A DNA stretch of 64,000 nucleotides, taken from positions 2,106,001 to 2,170,000 of the forward strand of contig JAQFVV010000182.1 of the NCBI GenBank assembly GCA_028023455.1. The letters run 5' to 3'. Source of the DNA: Epiperipatus broadwayi (taxonomy: Eukaryota > Onychophora > Udeonychophora > Euonychophora > Peripatidae). The notes below the pieces were generated by a model. It was not told where the DNA came from. It did no database searches and worked only from the letters and a program-made list of their open reading frames with translations. Positions 14,059-25,880 of the stretch are shown here, in pieces (within the stretch, counting starts at the first letter, position 1; every line of letters begins with the position of its first letter). A program made the translations under genes and the position numbers.

Positions 14059-14102
14059 ACCAATATACATATTTCATGCTAAACCAGCAATCATCAGTTG
14101 GT
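14059..14102 (-). ncRNA. Hammerhead-ribozyme-like motif, left arm (family 2)
   Basis: Minus strand: stem I strand ACCAA (14102-14098), core CTGATGA (14097-14091), stem II with TGCT pairing AGCA, GAAA (14075-14072), a minimal stem III (ATA, TG, TAT), then TTGGT (14063-14059), which pairs with ACCAA. The predicted cleavage follows the A before TTGGT (UA-H, with H = A). The base pair next to the core in stem II (10.1-11.1) would be U-U. All conserved core bases (C3, U4, G5, A6, G8, A9, G12, A13, A14) are present. Confidence 0.65.
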
Positions 14103-14331
14103 CCAAATTACCATCTGTACACATATATGCTATAAGTGCTTAGATATATATTAAGATAGCCAATTCTCAATCTTGGCCTTGAGCATTCCATCATCAGATT
14201 TTCAATTGGATGGACAGTTGAAGAGTTGGAGTGTGGAGTAGATTGAAGCCTGTCCATTAAAGTATGAGGATGGGCTATCTTAATATATATCTGACCACTT
14301 ATAGCATATATGTGTAGAGATGGTAATCTGG

Positions 14332-14375
14332 ACCAACTGATGATTGCTGGTTTAGCATGAAATACATATATTGGT
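14332..14375 (+). ncRNA. Hammerhead-ribozyme-like motif, right arm (family 2)
   Basis: Plus-strand mirror of the left-arm motif: ACCAA 14332-14336, CTGATGA 14337-14343, stem II TGCT/AGCA, GAAA 14359-14362, stem III ATA-CA-TAT, predicted cleavage after A14370, then TTGGT 14371-14375 pairing with ACCAA. The stem III loop differs from the left arm (CA against TG) while the pairing is kept. The short self-complementary stem III suggests activity as a dimer, as in other hammerheads with tiny stem III. Confidence 0.65.
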
Positions 14376-14474
14376 GATTATTTATCTTTTCAACATATAT
14401 GTGTTCAAGTGTAGCAGTGTTATGAGATAGTGTGGAGAGTGGTGGGTCGTGTGAAAGTCTGTGCTATATAAACT

Positions 14475-15690
14475 AGGTGTTTTGCAAACAATGTATAGAA
14501 TGTATCTTAGAGTGAAATGTAAAAAAGAAAGCAAGTTATAAAGGATTAGAATACATGTGATTGATATAAATAATTTTGCAAACGTTTATCAGTAATTAAT
14601 GTTGCTGTAAAAAAACAACAATTAAAATATACATAGATTTGGTTTAAAAAAATTAAATTAGTTTGTGTGTGTTTTTCAATTGCATTAACCATAAGGCTAT
14701 TTTGGAAGCAAAGGTAAAAAAAAAATATTAAGTTCAGCATTCACACACTATACTTTATAGATTTTATGATGATAAAGTTTCTTGATGGCCAATACATTCA
14801 AGATACCAAATGACCTAAAGCATTGTTGACGATCAGCATTTATACAATGATCCCAATATTTTTGATGCAAAATTATTTTTTTCGTTATTTTGAACACTTA
14901 TTTATGTGCATGCAGTTGAAATATTGATTACTTTCAATCTAAAAATTATAATGTATCATTTCCAAACGCAATCACAAAGGATAACCTTTGATTGTTTTTG
15001 ATTATTTATAATGGTTATGATGCTGATTGTTTGTGTATTATTTATATTCAATAAAAAAAAACAGTGATGTTTTGAGGATTATGATTTTCATGATCTCTCT
15101 ACTCTCATTTGTCCTGTGCAGTTTCAGTAGATAAAATATGTAAACAGATGTGAGTGTGTTATATTTTTAAGTCACCTCAGATTCAATGTACTAATCTAGA
15201 AGCATAAGTTGGTGGGAAGTTAATATACCATTCAAGACTCTCCAATAAGTCTTTTTTTATATTTTTATTGAAATCCATATTTGGAATTTCACTGTATTTA
15301 TCACCAGATATCTGGCATTTTTGGCTGCAGAAAGGGGTTTGCTATTAACTGAAAGGATTCCTCTTGGAGACCTTAAAGGAACCAAGCAGGGAAAATTCCT
15401 AATGTCCACTCCATATGTTCTTGTTGTTGCAGCTGTTATTACTATGTGATTATTCATATAGTATACAAACATGAATGGGTGGCTCACCAACATGCATTAG
15501 CCAGTGTGGTAGGTTTATCGGCCTTTTACCTCTGAATTTAAGTTCAAGAAGTATCATGGTATTTTTTCTCAGTTGCCTGATAAGGCAGAATGAATGTATG
15601 TGTAAATTGTAAATATTTTTCCAATAGATATATACAATCATGACAGACAAAAATAAATCATGGCCTTTATTCCCAGAAGGCTGTAAAGTC
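14475..15690. other. No recognisable gene; may include the 5' leader of the next LINE
   Basis: No domain is seen. From about 15290 the sequence becomes less AT-rich and leads without a break into the LINE reading frame. It may therefore be the LINE's 5' untranslated region, but its start cannot be set without a second copy. Confidence 0.35.
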
Positions 15691-15756
15691 ACCAACCAAG
15701 GCAGCGGTTGGTGAATGAAGGTGGAGGGTACTAAAAATCTCCTGATTGTGGACCCA

Positions 15757-17171
15757 GGCTGCCGATTGATGACTTTTTATTTAGGTACTTACAATGGAAG
15801 ATCACTTTTAAGTGAAGGAAGATTGCAAGAATTAGAAGAAGTGTCTTATATTAAATGTGATGTTAGTGGACTTTGTAAAGTTAGAAGAAAAGGTGAAGAG
15901 ACAATTGATTTAAAAAGTAGACGTGTACTCTACTATAATGGCACAAATATTGGAAATACAAGTGGAGTAGGATTCATTATAAATAAAAAGTGGAAAAACA
16001 ACATTGTGAAAATTGATGGTGTATTGGACAGAATGGCAAGTTTAGTTTTACAACTTAGTAGCAGATACCAAATGCAGATGATTCAAGTTTATGCTCCAAC
16101 AAGTTCTCATAGTGATGAAGTAGTAGAAGATTTTTATATGGGTGTACAAAAGGCTTTTGTTCAGGGTAAACAACATTTTAAAATCGTTATGGGAGACGTT
16201 TATGCTAGAATTGGTAAACAAATGAAAGATGAAAGTGCTGTAGGTAATTTTGGTTATGGTAATAGAAATGAGAGAGGTTATAGACTTGTGGAGTTTGCAG
16301 AAAAAGAAAAACTTTATATTATGAATTCTTTTTTTGGAAAAAAAATGTTAAAAGTAAATGGACATGGAAGCATCCAAATGAAGGTACAGCAGAATTGGAT
16401 TCTATTTTGACTAACAGAAAATACATATTTCAAGATGGTAATGTTCTTAATAAATTTAACACAGGAAGTGCTCATCAAAAATTATTAAGAAAAACAATAT
16501 TTACAGTTGATATTCCTAATCTTCAAAAACACTCTAATGAATTTAAATTAGAACTTAAAAATCGGTTTCAAGGATTAGTCGATTTTGAACATGATTCAGA
16601 TTTGAATGAAATTAATAAGAAAATAAATGATACACTTTTAAAAACTGCAACAAAGATAGATGGTAGAAAAAAACAGCAATTGACCAATAAAATTTCTACT
16701 GAGACTAGAGAATTTATGAAGAAAAGAAGGAATATGAAGATATATAAAAATGATGAATTGAAAAGGATTGAATATCTCGAATTTTGTAAAATGGTGCAGA
16801 AAAGAGTGGAAAATGATATAAGAAAGTATAATTGTGAACTAGCAAGGAAAGCTGTAGAAGAGAATAAAATCTTAAGAATATAAAATAACATTTTGGTATT
16901 GGTAGGAAATTTATATCTGCAATAAAGAAAAAAGGTGGTACTATTATTAAAAAGAGAGATGTCATCATGAAATAGGCAGAGACTTCTATCAAGAATTATA
17001 TTATAATAAAGGACAAGTACCTCCTATATCGATTATATCTTCCAAATTGCCCAGAATTTTAAATGAAGAAGTGAGACATGCAATTAAATTTATGAAGAAA
17101 GGAAAGGCTCTGGGTAATGATGGAATTATAATTGATATATTAAAAGAAGCAGGTGAAGAAATAGAAAAAAA
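15757..17171 (+). pseudogene. LINE endonuclease and start of reverse transcriptase
   Basis: Codes for the first half of the RTE-type protein, which in an active element nicks chromosomal DNA and begins reverse transcription. Motifs in order: GTYNGRSLLSEGRLQELEE (start of the APE fold, Asn in the first motif), GVGFIINKKW, IQVYAPTSSH, IVMGDVYARIG (family GDFNA, with Asp kept and Phe-Asn changed to Val-Tyr), then WTWKHPNEGTAELDSIL in a shifted frame from about 16350. The linker is Lys-rich (16395-16883). Stops follow, then RDFYQELY and LNEEVRHAIKFMKKGKA (about 17059-17109), the RT start. The frame breaks off at the inserted element. The ATG at 15715 begins the open frame, but the true start cannot be told. 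Confidence 0.88.
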
Positions 17172-17219
17172 TGATACTTATTTTTTAGACCAGATGGCAT
17201 TTTATGCTCTTTAATACAC

Positions 17220-17819
17220 ATAAATTTAATTAAACCATTAAACATCACATGAGGAGGCACTAGATAGGGATTTTATGCACAAGCTTTCTGGCATCCATTG
17301 ATTACTCTGGTTAGCACAAGGTGGCACTACTATATGGAGAGTTTTTGCCTGTTTACTAACAGTTATGTGCTAGCATGAGATGGTGATCATGTGATGTTTA
17401 GTGGTTTAACACCAATCCTGCCTAATAGGATAATGGTGGCTATGGTTATTAAAGAGCCAAAGTCACCAAAATGTATGGGTGCTGAATTGAGTTCAGACCC
17501 ATATGACTATATAAGCTATTGAGCTTAGATTGAAAATATTAATGTGTTTTCAAATTTATTCTCATAGTTTTGTAGTAAAGTAGAGATAAAAGGTGGCTGT
17601 TAGAGGGTTGCATTTGATCCTAACATCTAGGTGCAGTGCTATCAGATCCAAGACTCCTCACTGATGAAGGCCACAAGCCAGAAACTAGTCTGGGGATATT
17701 GGATGAGTAGGCACTAGATAGGGATTTTATGCACAAGCCTTCTGTCATCCATTGATTACTCTGGTTAGCACAATGTGGCACTACTATATGGAGAGTTTTT
17801 GCCTGTTTATAAATTTAAT
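17220..17819 (-). mobile_element. Hammerhead-bearing element, copy A (family 1)
   Basis: Flanked by an 11-bp target-site duplication, ATAAATTTAAT at 17220-17230 and 17809-17819. Inside are two direct copies of a 100-bp segment R (17255-17354 and 17709-17809) separated by 355 bp (M) that includes the hammerhead. The array therefore equals about 1.2 units of a 454-bp monomer. At the left end about 24 bp (17231-17254) are the reverse complement of M (compare 17387-17408), so the two ends of the insertion are in opposite orientation. The strand given treats that short end as the 3' end, shared with copies at 24213-24344 and 40451-41161. No reading frame. Inferred to be a non-autonomous retroelement of retrozyme or PLE-related type. 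Confidence 0.8.
17655..17696 (+). ncRNA. Hammerhead-ribozyme-like motif (family 1, copy A)
   Basis: Stem I strand TCCTCA (17655-17660) pairs with TGGGGA (17691-17696) through six pairs including one G-U. Core CTGATGA 17661-17667; stem II GGC/GCC with loop around CACAA; GAAA 17681-17684; stem III is the perfect palindrome ACTAGT (last A of GAAA to T17689); cleavage predicted after C17690. The 10.1-11.1 position of stem II is A-A rather than the usual G-C. Every other conserved core base is present. ACTAGT is too short to be stable alone, which points to a dimeric hammerhead in tandem transcripts. Confidence 0.72.
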
Positions 17820-17875
17820 ATTACCTGGCTGGCCTTCCTTTATTGTCCGGTGTCTGGTATTATAAAAAAAAGTCT

Positions 17876-18212
17876 ACATTAATTTATCTACTTATTTTTT
17901 ATTTGAAATGAACAAGTTCTTTTTTGTTTTTGCTTTTAAAAACACGCTTTTTATTTTAATAACATTACCATGTTGGATTTTTTTGTCTTTATTGTTCGAT
18001 TTCATGTATTACTTTGAGATTAATTTAAAAATATGCATGTATAAATTAATTGCTGTACTTCCTTTGGATTGAAAACAAAGTATAAATTAATTTATCTACT
18101 TATTTATTATTGGAAACAAACAATTTCTTTTTTGTTTTTGCTTTTAAAAACATGCTATTATTTTAATAACCTTACCATGCCAGACTTTTTTTTTTTGTAT
18201 TTGTGCGATTTC
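17876..18212. repeat. Direct duplication of about 130 bp
   Basis: 17876-18005 and 18081-18212 are imperfect direct copies, about 205 bp apart. Both contain TTCTTTTTTGTTTTTGCTTT and AAAAACAYGCT, then TTACCATG. They lie inside the 1.6 kb inverted-repeat element. Confidence 0.75.
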
Positions 18213-18784
18213 AGGGTCAGGGAGGTGGAATATGTCAGTGCATAGTGCTGAAATGTGTAGGGGGGACTGATGTTTTTGGTGATCCAAAGGATTATCCAAA
18301 AGATGCAGTAGCAATGCAACCTCAGCCATTTGATTTGTCTTGTATGTGTTCTCACGTAAAGTCGAGTTTTCACATGAGTTCTCTGCATTGGTGTTTGTCC
18401 CTATCCTTTTCCAATTGTTAAAAACATTGAAGGTTGTGTATGGAAGTGTGGCAACATGTTTAAAATTATTACTATGTAATACTATGTCAAGTAGGGTGTA
18501 AGATCATTATTTGGAATCTACATTTTAAGAGTTATGGCCAGTTGATTTCTAGGCACCCTCACATGATATGGTAGTGATCTGTTAAGTGTGCACATTTACA
18601 TAATTTCACAAAGCACATCAGTGGGCTGTAAGATTGGTGTGCAATAACATCTAGGTGTGCTAATCGCTGATATGAGCAGAACTGTTCTAGAGGCTGTAAT
18701 TTTGGCCATGTAAATGACATTTTTGCGTTTTGGTACATAAAAAGCACCATTAAGTGGCTTCTATGGTCTAAAAAATAAGTACCA

Positions 18785-20141
18785 AAAATTTTAGTAAAGT
18801 TATATACCAAATGTCTAAATGATAAAGATGTACCAGATGATTGGGAAAATGCAGTATTAATATTCATATTTAAAAAAGGTGATAAAGAAGATATTAGAAA
18901 TTACAGACTTATCAGTATTTATCAGTTTTATACAAACTTTTTACCAAGATCATTACAACTCATTCTACAGAAAACATTGGATTTCCATCAACCAAGTGAA
19001 AATGCTGGATTTAAAAGTGGTTTTAGTACAGTGGATCATATCCACATATTGAGAGAAGTTATAGAAAGGACAAATGAATATGAGTTCTTATTATGCTTTG
19101 GATTTGTAGATTATGAAAAGGCATTTGATTCTATAAACATTTCTTCAGTGATTAAAGCATTGGATCATAAAAGTATAGATCCAGGATATTGTCATATTTT
19201 AAAGAATATTTATAAAAATGCAACAGCAACAATTAGATTATGTAACGATACTAGAAAAGTCAACATTGAGAAGGGTGTAAGACAGGGTGACTCCATATCC
19301 CCAAAACTTTTTACAGCAGTGCTGCAAGAAGTATTTTGTGGATTAAAATGGGAATTTAAAGGACTGAAAGTAAATGGAGATTATTTAAGTCATTTAGATT
19401 TTGCAGATGTAATTGTTTTTGCAAATAATGCTTCAGAGCTGCAGGAAATGTTGCAGGAGTTATCAGATGAAGGTAGATAAGTTAGGACTAAAGATAAATG
19501 TTAAAAAGACTAAAGTAATATTCAGTGGATTTTCTCAAAATATGAAAATAAAGATTGATTATGATGAGTTAGAAGGAGTTAACAGCTACAAATATCTTGG
19601 TCAGATTATTAATACAGATGGAAACATAATGGATGAAATTAATCATAGAATTAAACTTAATTGGAGTGCTTTTGGTAGAAATAACTTGATACTAAAAGGA
19701 AATATGCCTATTTGTTTGAAAAGGAAGATTTTTAATAAATGTGTTTACCAGTTCTTACTTATGAATCTGAGACTTGGATTCTTAATAGAAGAGCATTAGA
19801 GAGACTTCAGACCACTCAAAAAAGTATGGAGAGATGCATGTTAGGAGTAACAAGAAGAGATCAAAAACACAATAAATGGGTAAGAAAACAAACATGTGTT
19901 AGGTGCTATTGACCTCATTGAAAAAATTAAAAGACTGAAGTGGAATTGAACTGAACACATTTCTAGAAAATATGATAATAGATGGACAATTGAAATCTTA
20001 ACCTGGATTCCAAGAGATTGTAAAAGACCCAGAAAGAGACCACATGTGAGATGGATGGATGGAATAAGAAAGTGTGCAGGAGTGATGTGGAGTAGAGAAG
20101 CTAAAGATCGGAGAAGATGGTTTGAACTAGGAGTGGCTTGA
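18785..20141 (+). pseudogene. LINE reverse transcriptase, second half
   Basis: Continuation of the 15757-17171 protein after the insertion. In order: KLYTKCLNDKDVPDDWENA, NYRLISIYQ (family NYRPISLL), SGFSTVDHI, FVDYEKAFDSI (first catalytic Asp), GVRQGDSISPKLFTAVL, LDFADVIVF, then NSYKYLGQIINTDGN (RT thumb) and SETWILNRRALERLQ. The FADD box reads FADV, so the second catalytic aspartate is lost. A frameshift falls near 19475 and others follow 19790. The C-terminal block RPHVRWMDGIRK before the stop is usual for this clade. It cannot encode a working enzyme, and it is clearly from the same copy as the endonuclease half. Confidence 0.9.
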
Positions 20142-20174
20142 TAATGGTTGATGATGATGGTGATGATGATCTGC

Positions 20175-22960
<2,786 letters not shown>

Positions 22961-22964
22961 GTTA

Positions 22965-23117
22965 TATAAAGCAATATACATTAAGGCTATAACTTTAAGA
23001 CCATGCACTCTTGTCTTTTAAATAAATCTTGAGTTAAGATTTGTAGAGCTCCTTACTGTCGTTTTTCAAGCTCATGGTCTTAAAGTTATTAGCCTTAATG
23101 TATATTACCTTATTTAT
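22965..23117. repeat. Short palindromic element (MITE-like)
   Basis: Arms of about 40 bp (22965-23004 and 23073-23117) are inverted copies with a few indels, sharing AATATACATTAAGGCT and AACTTTAAGACCATG. They enclose a loop of about 68 bp. No hammerhead core is present. Confidence 0.7.
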
Positions 23118-23739
23118 ATAAGCATTTATGATTATGTCTGTTGAATTTCTAATTTTCATTTTACACAATCCTCAGAAAATTCATTTATATTTTATCACTT
23201 GGTTGATCCACCTTCAGATTTCCCAATAAATATTTTTAGCTGGTCATTAATGGTCTTTGTATTTTCTTTAATATTCATTTTCTAGTTATCATTAGTATCT
23301 TGATTCCTTGAGCACTATCCATTTATACAGGTTATTTATTATTATTTTGTGTAATTTTGGAATACATCAATTACAGGAATGCTTGAGACAAATTTGATTT
23401 AAAATTAAATAATGAGATAGTTGTTAGAAAATATAATAGTAATTGTCTAGGCGAAAAAAGGGCAATATTAAAAAGCATAAAGCTTTTAAAAGAATTGATA
23501 TCTCAAGCTCTTAATCATACTAGACAATGTAATTATATATATCAGTTATTGTCCTTTTATGGAAGCATATTAAGTTCAAGATTACTGCAAGAAGGTGTGA
23601 AAATTGTTTCCTTTATAAGAATGTTACAACAAGGGTACATCAAAGATGTCTGAAAAAAGGTAACAATTCCAAAGTGCACATTAGGCTGAACTAGAACTTT
23701 TCAGGTAGCCCAAGTAACAATTTCTGATATGATTTGATT

Positions 23740-23885
23740 ATCAAATGATCTGAGTCGACTGATTGGTACTGGTTTACTACGAAATATGTATATTGGAGAT
23801 CATTTATTTTGTGACATGTATGTGGTCAAATGTATCAGTTATATAAGATGGTGTGGATGGCTGTAGGGAGCTTGAAAGTCTGAAT
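23740..23885 (+). repeat. Decayed copy of one arm of the family-2 palindrome
   Basis: Matches 14318-14464 along its length with many substitutions; for example ACTGGTTTACTACGAAATAT stands for CTGGTTTAGCATGAAATAC. The core CTGATGA reads CTGATTG, so the hammerhead is dead. No opposite arm is seen next to it. Confidence 0.75.
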
Positions 23886-24200
23886 TCAAATCCCTTCTAA
23901 TTAAAATTTAATCTATAATGCTAAATTTCTTGCACTTGTGCATTTGACTGCATTCTCTATAAATAAGTGCATTAAACACTTTAGTAATAATTATTTATAT
24001 ATTTATCTAAAGAGGATGTTGACAAATGCATGAATGCAAGAAAAATTGTAATATAAAAAAAGCATATTATAACAGGCGGTTTTTAAAATCTAAGTATGGT
24101 GATAAAAAAACGCATTATTAAATAGTTCAAACTAGACAACTGATAGCAAATCTATTCTTTGAAGGTCAAAGTAAATTAAGTCTTAATGAAAGTGTTAAAA

Positions 24201-24356
24201 TTCATAGGAATAAACAAAGGCAAAACTCTCCATACAGTAGTGCTACTCTGTGCCAAACAGAGTAATCAATGGATGCCAGAAGACTTGTGCATGCCTTTGT
24301 TTACAACAATTATGTGCTAGTATAGAGATGGTGATCATGTGATGTTCATAGTAATA
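24201..24356 (+). mobile_element. Short hammerhead-family-1 insertion (copy D) with TSD
   Basis: TSD of 12 bp with one mismatch: TTCATAGGAATA 24201-24212 and TTCATAGTAATA 24345-24356. Between them, 24213-24293 is segment R reversed, joined directly to the R end plus the start of M in forward orientation (24292-24344). It therefore has the same inverted junction and the same outer ends as copies A and B/C but lacks the hammerhead itself. Confidence 0.75.
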
Positions 24357-24884
24357 GAGTTGAAAATAGATATCAAGTTCTGCTTTGTATATTCATGAAT
24401 TAAATACAGGTCATAAAATATTGGTGACAATGCAAAAGTTATCTATTATGAAAGAAGTGGAATTAAAAAAAAAATAAAAGAAACTCTGATGATTAATTTT
24501 CTTGAATTTGATGTCATCATTATCATGAAGACATTCTTTGATGTAAAGGAAATTGGTTTTTGAAGTGAATGATAAAAAAGTTATTTTATTTGTGTATGCA
24601 TGTATCATGTTGAATTTCACTTGAAAATGTCTATTTTTTGAATAGTTGAAATCAAGGTTGTGGAAATTTTTTAGAAAAGTTTTGTTGTTTTGGCTATTAT
24701 TGTAATGTTATATGATTTCCTATTTTATTTATAATTACTAGTATAGCAGTAGATAATATTTAAGTATATAAGTAATATCTGCATCAGAATGCATGTTTAT
24801 ATTTTTTTAAAATTATAAATACTTGAACATCATTGTGCCTCTTACAGCATAGATTTTATCATTTTCTAAATAAGCATTATTTTT

Positions 24885-25860
24885 AGAGATCAATCATTTT
24901 TATTTGTTAAAAATTAAAAAAGTTTACCATTTGTAATTAATTGAAATCATTGCTATATTTAATCTGGTATTGATCATCTTTTATTATATTTCAATTGCTA
25001 GATTTATTTTTTCATACTAAAATTATACATTCATTTTGATTAATAACAGATTTGATAATGCTTATTTGTATTTAAAAAGAAGATATCAGGACTATTTAAT
25101 CAAAATGATTCTCTAACATTTATAATAATTAAATTGTATGTTTATTTGCTTAATATTAGAATTTAAAAAATATAATTATTGATACACTTTTTACATTTAT
25201 TATTGCTTATATATTTTTTTAGTTGATAGCTGTTAATATTGCAGGTAATTAAAATAACAGATATAAAAATATTTATAAGGAATGTTATTTACTATGAGAA
25301 CTAAAAACCAAGAAAATAATTGTTTCTTCAACCACAATAGGATTTTTATATTTAATTTGAAATAAAAATGTGGGGTTCCAGAAATTAATTAAGTCAATTA
25401 CTTGTAGAAATTAAACTTAATTAATTTTTGAACCCCTGGCCCGCCCACTTTTATTTTAAGTTATATATAAAAACCACACTTTAGATTGAAGAAACAATTA
25501 TTTTCTTGGGTTTTTAGTTCTCATAATAAGTAAAAGCATTCATTATAAATATTTTTGATATCTATTATTTAGTTTTTGCCATTAAGATTGCAATCAAAGA
25601 TTTATTTTTATTTCAATTTTAAATGATGATAAAATACTTTTAAGGTTGAAAGTGAAACCATAAGTATTTAACTTGTTTACAATATAGTTTTGTTCACCTG
25701 CCCACTGCTCTGTATTTAAAAAACAAAGTAATCTATATTTTGTGTCATATTGCATTACCAGTGATTTATAAAAAATGTACCAAATTTGAAAAAATTCTTT
25801 TGAGTAATAATATGTTAAACCTTGATTCTTAAAATTTTGTTCTAACTTCAATAAAAACAT
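24885..25860. repeat. Left partner of a diverged duplicated segment
   Basis: Three blocks here (about 24885-25065, 25220-25250 and 25680-25860) are recognisably similar, by eye roughly 70-75 per cent, to blocks at about 31330-31500, 31540-31570 and 31010-31180 on the other side of the LINE pair. Shared strings include CTGCCCA, GTGTCATATT and TTACCAAATTT-like text. The block order differs (last block first on the right). It contains the palindrome at 25253-25569. Confidence 0.5.
25253..25569. repeat. Long palindrome, about 317 bp (foldback MITE)
   Basis: Arms of about 145 bp (25253-25394 and 25415-25569) fold on each other almost throughout, sharing ATGAGAACTAAAAACC, AGAAAATAATTGTTTCTTCA and, near the centre, GGGGTTC...TTAATTAAGT. 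The loop is only about 20 bp. The part from 25430 to 25490 pairs less well. No hammerhead core and no coding frame. It sits inside the duplicated segment and is absent from its partner. Confidence 0.8.
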
Positions 25861-25880
25861 TTAATTGTTAACAAACTATA

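Larger units (their letters stand above)
13970..14464. mobile_element. Palindromic element with a hammerhead in each arm (family 2)
   Basis: Two 192-bp arms, 13970-14161 and 14273-14464, are near-perfect reverse complements (a few per cent mismatches and no large gaps) around a 111-bp unpaired centre. Each arm contains a hammerhead-ribozyme-like core reading outwards, so the two ribozymes are divergent. No open reading frame spans the element. The outer ends read GCACAGAC and GTCTGTGC; I see no convincing target-site duplication. A decayed single arm occurs at 23740-23885, so the unit is dispersed and is not a one-off local inversion. I interpret it as a non-autonomous element, either a foldback element or an inverted dimer of a small hammerhead-bearing retroelement. 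The near-identity of the arms implies either recent insertion or gene conversion between arms. Confidence 0.8.
17172..18784. mobile_element. 1.6 kb inverted-repeat element inserted in the LINE
   Basis: The ends are 21-bp inverted repeats (17172-17192 and 18764-18784) differing at one position, starting TGRTACTTATTTTTTAGACC. Both flanks abut LINE coding sequence, with an apparent AAAA duplication that the local poly-A makes ambiguous. No transposase frame is seen; short open frames at 18144-18421 have no family I recognise. It is itself interrupted by the hammerhead element at 17220-17819. The TGGTACTTATTTT start resembles a repeat I recall as abundant in octopus and squid, which would be a clue to the organism but was not searched. 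Confidence 0.65.
15700..20172 (+). mobile_element. RTE-type LINE, split by a nested insertion
   Basis: A non-LTR retrotransposon on the plus strand. It has an APE-type endonuclease, then a reverse transcriptase, then a 3' end of GATGAT-like repeats (about 20142-20172) directly after the stop TGA at 20139-20141. Such short repeat tails are usual for RTE elements. The endonuclease text (RNERGYRLVEFAEKEKLYIM) and RT text (LDFHQPSENAGFKSGFSTVD, FVDYEKAFDSI) are of the RTE/CFDP2-like type. It is interrupted at 17172-18784 by an inverted-repeat element; joining the two flanks restores the order expected for the RT fingers. The 5' limit is uncertain. Frameshifts and stops make it inactive. Confidence 0.9.

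Noticed and set aside
14188-14215. CTGATGATGG on the minus strand in the centre of the family-2 palindrome
   Set aside because: Lacks GAAA and any matching stems, and is not duplicated on the other side.
18144-18421. Small frames with Cys/His text as a zinc-finger gene
   Set aside because: Three overlapping frames on both strands, none with regular finger spacing; they lie inside a transposon.
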